A stretch of 64,000 nt of DNA from positions 310,001-374,000 of the forward strand of contig PUDQ02000034.1 of assembly GCA_002964805.2 (NCBI GenBank). The letters run 5' to 3'. Below, one piece after another: positions 33,084 to 43,835 of the stretch. The notes beneath the pieces were generated by a model. It made no database searches and was not told the origin of the DNA. It worked only from the letters and a program-made list of their open reading frames with translations. Each line of letters opens with the position of its first letter. Positions within the stretch are counted from its first letter, which is position 1. This DNA comes from Trametes villosa. Its lineage: Eukaryota; Basidiomycota; Agaricomycetes; Polyporales; Polyporaceae. Position numbers and translations under genes: made by a program.

Positions 33084-36000
33084 ATGCCTCCACACGCCTT
33101 GGTCTCGAGCCCCCGGACTACAGGAGGAGAACGGGGCCCGTCTGCTAACCGAATCTCCGATGACTGTGGTCTGGGAATCGGTAGCAGCGCTGCAGCACAC
33201 CAGCATAGGCCGGGGGACCACATGGCGGCGCCTGGTGTACGCCGGGCCGCGGCACAAGTACATGATGAGACCCAGAGCCGGGGTGATGCAGTGGGTGGGC
33301 CGGGGGAGACGAATGGCGAGGCTGGACGATCCGAGATACCCCCCCGGTGCCGCCGTCCTCGCTCGAGAGGCCGGATAACGATTGCGTCACTGAACATCAA
33401 GGGATACGGGGTGGAGGACAGACTGCAGTGCTCAAATAAATGGATGTTAGTCAATCAGCTCATAAGAGAGGGCAAAATCGCGATCCTGGCGCTACAGGAG
33501 ACGCACCTGAGCGATGAACGCGCTGCCCTGCTACAGTCCACCTTCGAACGCTACATGTCTGTTCTCCACTCTCCGGACCCCGTGAATGCGACTGGGGCCA
33601 GGGGTGTCGCTTTTGCTGTAAATAAGAGGATTCTCAAAGACTGTGAGCCTAAAGTTACGACTGTCGTACCGGGTAGAGCCCTGCTCCTCGAAATAAAGTG
33701 GTCAGAGGACAGAACACTGAGAGTCCTGAACGTTTACGCGCCGAATGATAGTGGGGCGAACGCCGAGTTCTGGAGAGCAATTGTACGGGCGAACCTTGGA
33801 CGCGTTGATCTCCTACTGGGGGACTTCAATGTCGTGGAAGAAAGCGCGGATCGCCTCCCGCAGAGAGAGGACCCGGCGGCGCCGCGCGACGCCCTCCGGG
33901 ACCTGTACACGGGGCATCTCCTCGTTGACGGGTGGCGGATGGCTAACCCGATGGAAAAAGGATATACGTACCTTCAAAGCAGCACGTGCGCGCAATCCAG
34001 GCTGGACCGTATATATGCGCGGTCGCAAATGCTGCGAGACTGTTCTGACTGGGTGATTACGGAGCCTGGGATACCGACAGACCACTTACTGGTGTCGGTG
34101 ACAGTTGAAAACTACAAGGCGCCCTTCCTTGGGAGGGGCCGCTGGGTTATGCCGGACCATCTGCTGCTTGACAGCGAGATGAAGAAGACGATGAAGACGC
34201 TAGCGAGTAAGCTAGTGTCTAGACTTAACGGTATAGCGACACGCACCGACCTTGTCAATCCCCAGACTGCATACCGTGACTTCAAGGACGATCTGACCAA
34301 AGCCGCGAGGGCGCGAGCGAAGGCGAAGGTCCCGAAAATGCAGCGCAGAATTGATCTCCTGCGGGCGGACCTAGCAGCCCTGCTGAACCCGCCCCCGACC
34401 CCTGACCAGACTGCGCCTGAGCTAGTGAGCCAACGTATGGAAAGGGCGGCGATCCTCCAAGACCGACTTACCACGCTCGAGAAGAAACGCTTCAACTGGA
34501 AGCGGAGGGAGGTTGCGGCTAAGCACTGGACAAAGAGTGAGACGATGTCAAAGTATTGGATGAGAGGAAACACTACACCGGAAGTTACTGAGATTATGTA
34601 CACCATGCTCCTGCCGGGAACAAACCCGCCCGGATTCACCAACCATTCGAAAACGATGGCGGAGATCGCGCGAGCCTTCTATGATAACCTGCAAAATGAT
34701 GACCCGGTTGGCCCGGATGAGGACCATGCTAGCTACATAGCGGACGCCGTTACGGACACAGAGGCGAGGCTTACCACGAGCATGAAAGCGAATCTGGCGA
34801 AGCGTCTTGATAAGGACGACGTGGCTGATGCAGTACGCGACGCCGCCACGGGCAAGGCACCTGGCCTGGACGGCATACCGACTGAAGTCTGGAAGGCGTA
34901 CGCACGATGGTTTAAGGATGATACCAAGCGGGGAAGCCCGGCAATTGATATGATGGATGCGCTGCGGCGTGTCTTCAATGACATTGAGGTCCATGGTGTT
35001 GCTGAGGACTCGGACTTCGCGTATGGCTGGATATGTCCAGTGTATAAGCTCAAAAAAGACAAGAGAGACATTGCGAATTACCGACCGATCACCCTCCTGA
35101 ACTCTGATTATAAACTAATGACGCGAGCACTTGCAGCCAAGCTCGCGCGCGTCGCCCCGGCGATTGTGCATGAGGACCAGGCAGGATTCATCCCGGGACG
35201 GAGGATATTTGACCATATCCGCCTCTCCCAGCTCGTCATCGAGTACGCGGAGGCGGAGGAACTAAATGGGGCCATAGTAGCGCTTGACCAAGAAAAAGCG
35301 TACGATAAGATAGACCATGCTTACCTTTGGAGCGTGCTCCGCCACATGAACTTCCCGGAAAACTTTATCACGACGCTACAGCACCTGTATAGCAGGGCAC
35401 AGAGCTGCGTGATAGTTAACGGAGTGCGGAGCTCGCTCTTCCGCGTCTGGAGGGGAGTGCGGCAAGGAGACCCGATCTCGTGCCTGATTTTTGACCTCGC
35501 CATCGAACCGCTGGCGTGTGCTCTGCGGAAGTCGACCCTGCGAGGCCTGACCTTGCCTGGCGCGACCGAACGCCTGGTTGCGAAATTGTTCGCGGACGAC
35601 ACCACGGTCTACCTCGGGGAGGGAGATGATTACGAGACTGTGCTTGCTGTCACTGCGAACTGGTGCCGGGCATCGAGGGCGCGTTTCAACACTGAGAAGA
35701 CAGAGGTCCTCCCGATTGGCTCCTCGGAGTACCGCGCGCAGGTTTGCGCTACAAGACGCCTCCGGGGAAGCAGTGCGCCGATCCCGCAGGCCGTGCACAT
35801 AGTACGAGATGGCGAGGCGATCAGGTCCCTTGGGGCGTGGATCGGGAACAACATAGACCTTGCGGGACCCTGGGCCCCAGTTCTGAACGTGATCGAGACT
35901 AATCTGGCGAAATGGCAGAAAGGGAAGCCGACGCTTAATGGGCGTAAACTTGCTGTTGGAATTGAAGTAGCGGGACGTACCCAATTCCGAGCGATGGTCC

Positions 36001-38219
36001 AGGCGATGCCCAAGAGTGTTGAGGACAAACTGACCCGCTTGGTTGCCAATTTCATGTGGAATGGGGACCTCCACCCGAGGATCGCGCGGGAGCAACTGTA
36101 TAAGCCGATCGCCGAAGGAGGCCTGAACCTGATTGACCTTCATGCTCGTAACGAAGCAATAAGCCTGATGTGGCTGAAGACATACCTTCTTGTGGGCCTC
36201 AAGAGGCCGCTCTGGGCAACGATTGCGGATGTCCTCCTGGCAAAGGCTGTCTCCTCGGACTCTCGCAACGCGGAGGAACCCGCCAGGATTAATACATTCC
36301 TGCAAACGTGGAGTGTTAGCACGAGGGCCAAGGCGGGTCTCCCGAAGTGCTTGAAGGACATGATTGTTGCTGCCAAGAAGTATGGCGTGGTGTGCGACGT
36401 TAAGAACCCAACACAGGACCTAAGACGTCAGCTCCCGATCTGGAACCACCTGGGACGCATCCCGGGTAGGTGCCTGGAGAACACAGGAGCCTGTAGGTGC
36501 CTGAGAAATGTTCATCAGATAAGGACAGTCGGACAGTGCGAGGCAGCCGCGACGAGGCTTACTGACCTGCGACTATGCCATGATGGAACGGAGTCGTGCG
36601 CGTGCCGGGATTGTGATAGTGATAGGCAGCAGTATGGATGCCGGAATCCGCACAAGTGTGCAACCGCGGCCGATGCTCTGGTCAGGAAACTAGGGGATAA
36701 GTGGCACCCGCGGCGAGACGAGAACCAGGATGGCCTTACGCTCACCCCGAACAGAAGACGCGCCAACGAATCGGCCCGCCTCAACCATGAACGCATTACC
36801 TTTGATCCATCCCTCGCGACGTGTGCGCCCCTCGTGGAGTGCTTCCGCGTCTTCGTCCGAGAGAGTGGATGCAACCTACGGCCTGCGCTGCGCGCGGGCC
36901 CTTCGGGCCTCGCTACTGGAGAGGAAACTGAAGTGTACACTGATGGATCGTCGATCGGGAACGGCACCGGCGCCGCGCGCGCCGGAAGCGGTATGTGGTT
37001 CGGCCTGGGTGACGAGCGTAATGCCGGGGTGCGCGTACCATACGACGCGCAGAGCAACCAAGTGGCTGAACTATACGCGATTGAAGCGGCTCACCGGCTG
37101 ATCCCGCCCTTTGCTGCCATGCATGTCGTTAGTGATTCGAAATATGCTATTGACGGACTGACCAAGCATCTGCCCGAGTGGGAGCGGCGAGGCTGGATCG
37201 GGGTGGCAAACGCGGACATTTTTCGCAATCTTGCTGGCCTCCTGCGCACGCGGTGCGCACCCACGACCTTCCGGTGGGTTAAAGGCCACGCGCGTGTGCA
37301 GGGGAACGAGGAGGCGGACGCCCTTGCCCGTGCGGGCGCGGAACTCCCGCGCCCTGCGCGCCCTGTCGCGCTTCCGGCACTGGAGAGATTTGTTGTGCGA
37401 GGGGCGTCGCTCCTACATCTTACCCAACGGCTGGCCTACCGAGGGGTGAGGAAGTGGACCGTGACTGGACCCCGCCCTGCGACGGAGCGCACCCTAGCGA
37501 GTGTCAGTACAGCACTTGAGCTTATGACCACAGTGGCGCATACGAGTGAAATGATCTGGACACGCCTGCGTGGAGACCCGGTTTCGAGAACTGCCCGGGA
37601 CTTTGTGTGGAGGGCTCTGCATGACGGCCAGCGCGTAGGCCGATATTGGGCGCATATACCGGGCTATGAAGAACGTGAGCGCTGTGCGATCTGCGACGTA
37701 ACGGAATCTATGACCCATATCCTCACTGAATGCGTGGCGCCCGGCAGGGAGATTGCATGGGCTCTGGCGAGAGGCCTCCTTGGCAAGGCGGGGGTAACCC
37801 TCCCCCGTGAGTCGACCGGCCTGGCTCTGGGAGGCCACGCCTTATCCTTCCCCCGCGATGATGAGCGTGTCCCGAATGGCGCAGAGCGCCTCGCGCGGCT
37901 GATCGTCCCGGAAACGGCTCACCTCGTCTGGGCGCTGCGCTGCGAGCGGGTCGTGGGCGGCCGCGAGCGCCTTCCGGGAAATGCTGAGGAGCGGTATGTG
38001 GAGGACCGCTGGATGCAGAAAATTAACCGGAGGCTTGGACTGGATTGTGCTATAGCTAATCGAAAATTCACAGGACGAATGGGGGTCTCCCCCACGATGG
38101 TAGCAAGGACTTGGGAGAGGGTGGTAGACAATGCGGAGACGAGAGGCGATGACTGGATGAGGACCCCGGGGGTTTTAGTGGGTAGGCCGCTGCCGGTCTA
38201 CGTGCGGGACGAGGGGTGA
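33084..38219 (+). CDS. LINE ORF2: endonuclease, reverse transcriptase, RNase H
   Basis: Replicase for target-primed reverse transcription, 1,711 residues from the first ATG. Order: a basic leader; an APE-type endonuclease (SLNIKG at about 102, LQETHL at about 138, GDFN at about 246, TDH at about 332); reverse transcriptase (APGLDGIPTEVW, NYRPITLLNSDYK, AGFIPGRR, RQGDPIS, and catalytic FADD at about 836); a cysteine/histidine-rich stretch near 1,170-1,200; an RNase H domain (YTDGSS at about 1,285, ELYAIEAA, SDSKYAI, GHARVQGNEEADALA); and a C-terminal zinc-finger-like segment (CAICDVTESMTHILTEC, about 1,533). All catalytic residues of the three activities are in place and there is no stop or frameshift. 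A stretch of long open frames on the opposite strand is a by-product of high GC. Confidence 0.95.
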   Translation: MPPHALVSSPRTTGGERGPSANRISDDCGLGIGSSAAAHQHRPGDHMAAPGVRRAAAQVHDETQSRGDAVGGPGETNGEAGRSEIPPRCRRPRSRGRITIASLNIKGYGVEDRLQCSNKWMLVNQLIREGKIAILALQETHLSDERAALLQSTFERYMSVLHSPDPVNATGARGVAFAVNKRILKDCEPKVTTVVPGRALLLEIKWSEDRTLRVLNVYAPNDSGANAEFWRAIVRANLGRVDLLLGDFNVVEESADRLPQREDPAAPRDALRDLYTGHLLVDGWRMANPMEKGYTYLQSSTCAQSRLDRIYARSQMLRDCSDWVITEPGIPTDHLLVSVTVENYKAPFLGRGRWVMPDHLLLDSEMKKTMKTLASKLVSRLNGIATRTDLVNPQTAYRDFKDDLTKAARARAKAKVPKMQRRIDLLRADLAALLNPPPTPDQTAPELVSQRMERAAILQDRLTTLEKKRFNWKRREVAAKHWTKSETMSKYWMRGNTTPEVTEIMYTMLLPGTNPPGFTNHSKTMAEIARAFYDNLQNDDPVGPDEDHASYIADAVTDTEARLTTSMKANLAKRLDKDDVADAVRDAATGKAPGLDGIPTEVWKAYARWFKDDTKRGSPAIDMMDALRRVFNDIEVHGVAEDSDFAYGWICPVYKLKKDKRDIANYRPITLLNSDYKLMTRALAAKLARVAPAIVHEDQAGFIPGRRIFDHIRLSQLVIEYAEAEELNGAIVALDQEKAYDKIDHAYLWSVLRHMNFPENFITTLQHLYSRAQSCVIVNGVRSSLFRVWRGVRQGDPISCLIFDLAIEPLACALRKSTLRGLTLPGATERLVAKLFADDTTVYLGEGDDYETVLAVTANWCRASRARFNTEKTEVLPIGSSEYRAQVCATRRLRGSSAPIPQAVHIVRDGEAIRSLGAWIGNNIDLAGPWAPVLNVIETNLAKWQKGKPTLNGRKLAVGIEVAGRTQFRAMVQAMPKSVEDKLTRLVANFMWNGDLHPRIAREQLYKPIAEGGLNLIDLHARNEAISLMWLKTYLLVGLKRPLWATIADVLLAKAVSSDSRNAEEPARINTFLQTWSVSTRAKAGLPKCLKDMIVAAKKYGVVCDVKNPTQDLRRQLPIWNHLGRIPGRCLENTGACRCLRNVHQIRTVGQCEAAATRLTDLRLCHDGTESCACRDCDSDRQQYGCRNPHKCATAADALVRKLGDKWHPRRDENQDGLTLTPNRRRANESARLNHERITFDPSLATCAPLVECFRVFVRESGCNLRPALRAGPSGLATGEETEVYTDGSSIGNGTGAARAGSGMWFGLGDERNAGVRVPYDAQSNQVAELYAIEAAHRLIPPFAAMHVVSDSKYAIDGLTKHLPEWERRGWIGVANADIFRNLAGLLRTRCAPTTFRWVKGHARVQGNEEADALARAGAELPRPARPVALPALERFVVRGASLLHLTQRLAYRGVRKWTVTGPRPATERTLASVSTALELMTTVAHTSEMIWTRLRGDPVSRTARDFVWRALHDGQRVGRYWAHIPGYEERERCAICDVTESMTHILTECVAPGREIAWALARGLLGKAGVTLPRESTGLALGGHALSFPRDDERVPNGAERLARLIVPETAHLVWALRCERVVGGRERLPGNAEERYVEDRWMQKINRRLGLDCAIANRKFTGRMGVSPTMVARTWERVVDNAETRGDDWMRTPGVLVGRPLPVYVRDEG

Positions 38220-38400
38220 TTCCCTCGCCCGTACGGACCGGCATGCAGTCCCACACTGTGGCGCGCGCAAGCGCGTCGCGTGCATAATGCATTTCCTCCG
38301 TACGGTAGCTACTGCCCCTGCGTAGAGGGTACATCCCCTCGCTGCAATGCAATTGTCGTGAGAGGCGCTACGCGCCGCGCACGACGAGCTCCGTTAAAAA
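38220..38400 (+). other. LINE 3' UTR with terminal hairpin and A-run
   Basis: The last 50 bases can fold: GTCGTG (38,355-38,360) pairs with CACGAC (38,380-38,385), enclosing GGCGC-TAC-GCGCC (38,364-38,376). GTTAAAAA follows and meets the target-site copy. Such a 3' hairpin is what the reverse transcriptase recognises in some LINEs. Confidence 0.6.
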
Positions 38401-38415
38401 AAGTTGCGCGGGTCG
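38401..38415. repeat. Target-site duplication, right copy
   Basis: AAGTTGCGCGGGTCG, identical to 27,095-27,109. The A-run of the LINE runs directly into its first two bases. Confidence 0.93.
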
Positions 38416-40299
38416 AGCAGCACGGAGTATGAGTGAACGGAGATGGAGGTGCCTGCGGGGATGAACCTGCGAGTCCAAAGCCGAGTGAATATGGGTGGAC
38501 GGAGGTCTACCAACGCGCACGAGACTCACGTGGTTCCGATTAAGAAGCCCTTACTGTTGTGCGGGACGGAGCGTTCTACGCCGCTGGGCACTGGAGACCA
38601 GACGCGCATGCCCTCGTTACTACGGATCTCACGTTACCGTCCTGGATGCGTGGAATGGAAGTGAAGCTCACATGACGGCCGCGAGGTAGTGCATCTCTAA
38701 GTGATGTCTCGTGTCGCAAGCGTCCTCGCCAGGCGGATAGAAGTGATCTATCTCTGCTTGAAGACGTTTGTATGCGTCCGGGTGTGTCACCAGGCAGTAG
38801 AAGATACTCGTGAGCGCGCTCGAGGTCGTGTCGGCCCCGGCAACGACAGCGAGTACACCCTCGTCCACCATGCGAGAGAGTGAGGGCGGCAGGTTTTCTG
38901 GCTGGTCTTCCTCGTTCTGAGTGATGTGGTTAGCCGGCATCGCTCCTCTGATCAAGCGGCCGTACGTACGAGGTAGTGAAAGATGTCGCTCTGTTGAGAA
39001 CCTCTCCGCAGGCGCTCCAGAGTCAACTTCTGGCAGTGAGACAACAGCTGCCTTTGAGAGGCCACAAGGATAGGAACGCGACCTAGATATGGCCCGAGCC
39101 AAGGTATGTGGCTTAAGAACATTGCGACGCTGCATCATAGGTAGTCTCGATCAGTGGGTGCTCATGCGACATGAGCTACAACGATCGAGGACATCTTACT
39201 CACGGCAAACTCCCGTCTAGTATGTGCCAGACGTTGCCGACGTCGCCATCCCTGAGTAGCTCCGAACCCCCGCCGAAGCTAACGCACGAGGAACCAGTTC
39301 AGCTGCGAATGGGCATGCATCGGAGGGAGACTCACGCCATGTCAGACATCACGTCATAGCTAAGGAACAACAGTTATGAGAACAGAAAGACAAAACTCAT
39401 ACGAAGCACTCGAAGGATCAACACTGACCTGAAGTAGTTGACCCACGTCGCGAGGTCGACCTCGCCGACCTGCTGGCCCAAGGCATGGACAAGCTGCCCG
39501 GTACGTGCGGCAATCATGGGTTGATACTCCTTGAGCGCGGTAGAAGTAAATGCCCGAGCCCATGGTTTGCGCCGCTCGAGGTGCTCATCGGTGTCCATGA
39601 TCGCAACAAGAGGCAAGTTTGTCGCACTCAGGAGCCGGCCGATATAACCTGCACATGTCAGTTATAACTGACTGCATGACCACGAGCGTATGCGATGGGA
39701 CGTACGAGGACCGTGGGGGAGACCAGTTGCACCGTATATAGGGCCCAACATGGAGGGATCCCTCAGGGACAGCTCGTTGGGGCCTTCACGCAAGGAAGGC
39801 GATGAGCTTCATGCGCCTGCAAACAGTGAGAGGCTGGAACGTACCGATCCTCACGATGTCACCGTACCGGTCATGGAGACCTCTGATGTACAGGTGTTGG
39901 CGGCCGCTGTATCCGATTTTTGCCATCCAGAACTTCGACAGACAACAAACGAGCGGACCAGGGTATTGCGCGAGAGGATGGAATGGCGATACGCGGTAAG
40001 CAAGTACGGATAAAGCAAGAGTACCTAGGTAGATCGTGTAGGAGAGAACGACGGCATGGGAGAACACAAGCAGTGGTTTGAGCAGCGCGACCCCGAGAAT
40101 GGGCGGCAAGAGCAGCAACGAGAGGTGAACCGAGATGTTAAACGTCTCATATCTCTTGAACACTTGATGTGCTACCTGCGCATGGTCAGCCTCCACAACC
40201 CGCGGCGACGATGGTCGAGACACGTACCAGACCAAGTAAGGATATGAGAAGTAGCCCCTCGTCTCTCTCCGAGAGAAGGGTGAGGAGTTTGTCGGCCAT
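38401..40299 (-). pseudogene. 5' part of the P450 gene split by the LINE
   Basis: All exons of a P450 up to the middle of the last exon, on the minus strand. Start ATG at 40,299 (MADKLLTLLSERDEG). An N-terminal hydrophobic region, YPGP hinge, DTDEHLERRKPWARAF, I-helix AGADTTSSA, ExxR in NEGMRVW, and PAGTSISVHSYSVLLDPRNF follow. Each exon reads without a stop or frameshift and matches the right-arm gene exon by exon. The gene was therefore probably functional until the LINE entered. It now lacks the haem-binding loop, which lies 11.3 kb away. A truncated transcript may still be made from its promoter. An ATG at 40,320 is in frame but lies very close to the TATA box. Confidence 0.92.
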
Positions 40300-40336
40300 C
40301 TCTGTGGGGAAGTCGAGCATCTGGTTTAGGCCGATC

Positions 40337-40342
40337 TTTATA
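40337..40342 (-). promoter_or_regulatory. TATA box of the split P450 gene
   Basis: TATAAA on the minus strand, 38 bases before ATG 40,299. The right-arm P450 has TATAAA at 53,885-53,890 in a matching context, with CCAGATGCT downstream in both. Confidence 0.6.
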
Positions 40343-41204
40343 CACACCGTGGATCGCAGCTGACTGACTGCGACCTGGAGGCTATTGGAGTGAGCTTGTC
40401 CACGACATGTCATCTGACAGAACACGGCAACATTAGGTTCAGTTTGCGCGAATTGAGCGGAGGACGCACGGATGTTATTACTCTCATGTAGCAACGTGTC
40501 TAACCACGCTTGGTGGCCGCGCAGGGGAAGCGGCGTTGAGGACGGAGAGAGAAAGTATGGCTTTGAGACGCGCGGTAGCTCTACCAAACCTGTGCAAACT
40601 TGCTTCATATTGCCGCCTCAATACGCAACGTTTATTCGAGAGATACTTCACTGGCGTGCCCTCACAGCTTCAGGCTGTACTGAGATTATGAGGAATAGGA
40701 AAGTTTCATTGTTGTCTTCTACGAGGGGGAGCACCGGGAGCAAATAAGAGGATGCAGGGGACGCGGAAATCTCACTGGAACCCGCCCACAGTAGTGCAGG
40801 GGCAGGCGTCCAGGATGAGTAGCCGCGTCGCGCCCGATGGAAGATCCGGGACGAATAACACAGAGCACAGGAAACGAGGCGAGAAAGTGCGAGAGAGCGG
40901 AGGTGCGTAGACGCGCACGCGCAATCGAACAGAGTATCCTGCGAGGAATTATCAGCATGAGAGTGTAACTCGCACGATGAAACGACGGTTGCTCACCTTT
41001 CACCGTACGAAGGAGCACCCGAGCGGGGCCCTACGAATAGAATACATCAGGCGTCCTTGAACAACCACGAATAAAATACTTCCTAGCAGCTGCGCATACA
41101 CACGCGCACGCTCATATGCATATGTACACTTGGGACTGGGAGACGGGCCCTCATATACCTGTAACGGTATCCGTAATCTTACCTGCACTACGCGCCGACG
41201 TGCG
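40343..41204. other. Intergenic
   Basis: Upstream flank of the split P450 and 3' flank of the RRM gene. No gene recognised; open frames are short and lack motifs. Confidence 0.35.
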
Positions 41205-43835
41205 CTACCGCGCAAAGTCGGCCTCGTCGTCGCTGATGTCGATGATCAACTGGTGCGCCGTCTCTGGCCACCGGAACAGCGCAACCTTCGGCGTGGGGGT
41301 CGGCGTGGCGGGTACCGGCGTAGAAGGCGACGCGTGCCCGCCCTGGAGGTCCGTGTCCATCGCCCTGCGGGGAGGTTCAGTCGCCCCACGCGGTGCATCC
41401 TCACCGTCTCGCGGCCGAGCCACTCACCGTTGGCGCTCCTTCAGGAGGCGCATCAGCTTGTCTTTCTCGGCCTTGGTCTTCGCGACGCCGATCTGCGCGA
41501 GGAGGAGCTTGCTGGCCGCGATGTGCTCTTCGAGTCGTATCTTCTTTGCTAGGAGCTGTGCTTTCCCGGACAGTTGTGGCGTGGAGGGGGCGGAAGGCAC
41601 CATGGTGGGGGACGGAACGGAGGGTAGAGGGATATGTAGGGGAGGAGGGATAGATTGTGATGTTTGAGGAAGTGAGGGTGGTTTGGGAGGCAAAGACGGC
41701 TTGGGAGGCACCGGTCGGAGTACGGCGGGCAGCAGTGGTTTCGGGGCCGCGACGGCCTGGATGGATTCTGTGATGAAGGACACTGCCAGGTCTTCCAAGC
41801 TGACCGTGCCCTTGTCGGACTTGGTGACCGAAGGTAAGACGAGGTCCTGTGCAACGGTCTCCGAGCTCGCGACGCCGCCCACCATTACGGCAGGATCATC
41901 CACCACCTCAGAAGGAGTGACGGGCTCTGGCGTCGCCGAGGTGCCGCTCGAGGGGGCTGACGGAGCGGAAGTACCCGAGGAAGGAGCGGGAGGTACTCTC
42001 GACGGCGCGATAGACTCCAGCGCTTTCCGGCGGGCTTCGGCGGTACTCGCTGCTGGGCTGGGACGCTGCTCCTCGACAGTCAGGGGAGAGAGGGCGCGGG
42101 GTCGCTTGAGGGATCGAGGCCGTGACGGCGCAGGAGAGGCGCGTCGCGGGGGGCTGACAGGAGGCGGACGCGGCGGGGAGAGCTCGCGTATCGGGCTGGA
42201 AGCCTCCACATCCATATCAGCCTCCCAGTCTTCCGGGTCAGCTTCCTCTGGCGTCGTGCCGATGAGCGTAGCCAAAAGCTGGGGCGAGCCAGGCGACGGC
42301 AGCCGCGGTCGGTAGTCATCCTCCGACCCCATCTCCATCTCCTCTTCCCATACCCCTTCAGACAAAGCAGGAGCGTCAGAGAAGCGCTCCTCCAGTGAGG
42401 GACGGGGCGGCGATACGGGAAGCGGGGCCGCGTGCATCGCGGCCAAAGCGGACTTGGGTTGAAGCTTGAGAGGGAGAGGAAGGGCCGGGTCAGTGAAACG
42501 CTGCTCGAGAGGTTGCGCCTTCTTCTTCCCCTTCTTCTTCTTCGTCTTCGGCGGGACGGGCGCGCTCACTGCCTCGACCACCTCGCCCTCCTCGATCTCG
42601 CCCTCTTCGACGTCGGCGTGGCTACTACGCGTCACCGGAGCGGACGGCGGAGCGGGCGATGCCTTGTACCAGTACACGCGAATGTGCTCTTTCCCCTCGC
42701 CACGAAGCTTGAAGCTCGAGAACGCGGCCTTCGCGTGAGCACTCTGATAGTACTCCACCAAGGCCTTGCCGGGCTTCACGTCCAACTCGAGGCGAGCGAT
42801 CGCACCGAACCGCTCGGCCCAGGTCGTCACGAAGTCCACGTCCCGAAACCTCTTGGGCAGGTGGGCGACGACTACAGTGCGCGTTCTGACGGGGGGTGGT
42901 AGGGTCGACGTCGGAGGGGAGAGGAGAGTTGGTGAGTGGAGGTCGAACGTAGCGGCGTTCATCTTGTCGTTCAGGTTTCCTATCCGTCGTTTGTCGGTGT
43001 CTACAGGAACAGCGGGCGCCGGTAGAGGAGCTGTTGCTCGAGGGGGTGCTACGGTTTTTGCAGGTGCCACTGTCGACAGCCTAGCGGTTCCAGCTACCAG
43101 ATTGGCGGTCAATGCCTCCAAGCGTCGCAGGGAGTCGTCCAGGGTCGGCCTGGAGAGACTGAGCGGAGGCAGAAGACGCGAGGGGGGAACAACTGAAGCG
43201 CTGCTCGAAGCGCCAAGGCCAGTCGTAGGTTGGCGCGGTGGGAGAGAGCGAGTTTGAGGAAGGGTGGGAGAGGAAGAGAGAGACGGCAGATGAACAGCAT
43301 CCCCTTCTGCGAGGCTCCATGACGGTCCAGCCTCCTCATACCGAGAAAAAGGGGGGTAGGCCGCGTAGAGTGTGTCGGCGCGCCCTCTTCCAGTGTCTGA
43401 CATCCAAGATGTTGATGAATGAACAGCCGGAAGTGCGGCATGCTGCATTGGAGGGTAGCCAGCCACCGCTACCGGATATGGAGGGGAGATCGAGGTAACA
43501 CCGGCCCGCGCATTGGGCCAGTGATGCTCTGGAGGAATATACGGTTCGTACTTGAATGAAGGCGTACGAGTCTGCTTTGCAGGGTGGGTTGCATCCTGCC
43601 TTGCCTTCTGTTTCTTCTTCGTCCGCTTCTCGGCAGTGCCGATGGGAGCATGTGATGGCATGCCAGAGTTAGCGGACTCCTGGCGTTTCCGCTTCTGCTT
43701 CGAGGTGATGGGTGTGAATGCTGAGGGTGGAGCTGCTACGGTAAGTTGAAGTAAGCCCCTATGCGCACGAGCAAAAGACGTACCTAAACTCGGTTGTGGC
43801 AAAGTGCGGTAAAGGCCATGAGGGGCGTTGTCCAA
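41205..43835 (-). CDS. RRM domain protein, long and disordered
   Basis: Probable nuclear RNA-binding protein of about 838 residues. Exons on the minus strand are 43784-43835, 41428-43732 and 41205-41364. The 51-bp first intron is in frame and could be retained (856 residues). It has a Pro/Ser-rich N-terminus with lysine-rich nuclear-type stretches (KQKRKRQ, EKRTKKKQK). A single RRM lies at about residues 290-370 (TVVVAHLPKRFRDVDFVTTWAERFGAIARLEL ... GKALVEYYQSAHAKAAF). Long acidic and Pro-rich disordered segments follow, then a basic coiled-coil-like segment (AKKIRLEEHIAASKLLLAQIG) and a short conserved end (LIIDISDDEADFAR). The specific function is unknown; SISDDEADF-type ends are seen in several fungal RNA-binding proteins. 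Confidence 0.75.

Larger units (their letters stand above)
27110..38400 (+). mobile_element. 11.3-kb non-LTR retrotransposon (LINE), apparently full length
   Basis: LINE with endonuclease-reverse transcriptase-RNase H order, as in the I/Tad-type group. It has no long terminal repeats, is flanked by a perfect 15-bp target-site duplication, and ends in a run of A after GTT. Layout: 5' region 27,110-28,259; small upstream frame 28,260-28,799; ORF1 29,280-32,486 (one intron); ORF2 33,084-38,219; 3' UTR with a terminal hairpin. All catalytic motifs of ORF2 are present without stops or shifts, so the copy looks young. At 11.3 kb it is long for a fungal LINE; a nested or captured segment in the first 2.1 kb is possible. 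Clade assignment beyond the domain order is not claimed. Confidence 0.93.
23226..40299. repeat. Left arm of a ~5.8-kb inverted segmental duplication
   Basis: Holds an F-box-like gene (+), a small secreted protein gene (-) and a P450 gene (-). The right arm (53,950-59,714) carries homologues of all three in reverse order and orientation. With the LINE and one target-site copy removed (27,095-38,400, 11,306 bp), the arm is about 5,768 bp from the F-box start codon to the P450 start codon. The right arm is 5,765 bp. Promoter TATA boxes of the P450 and secreted-protein genes are shared as well. Confidence 0.88.

Noticed and set aside
35376..36305. 309-codon minus-strand frame opposite the reverse transcriptase
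   Set aside because: It lies fully inside a confirmed domain on the other strand and has no motif of its own.
27110..38400. LTR retrotransposon
   Set aside because: No terminal repeats, no protease or integrase. The endonuclease-RT-RNase H order, the A-run and the 15-bp target duplication are those of a LINE.
26773..40299. Reading the two P450 parts as two separate truncated P450 genes
   Set aside because: They complement each other exactly at a shared 15-bp sequence and flank one complete LINE, which fits a single split gene much better.
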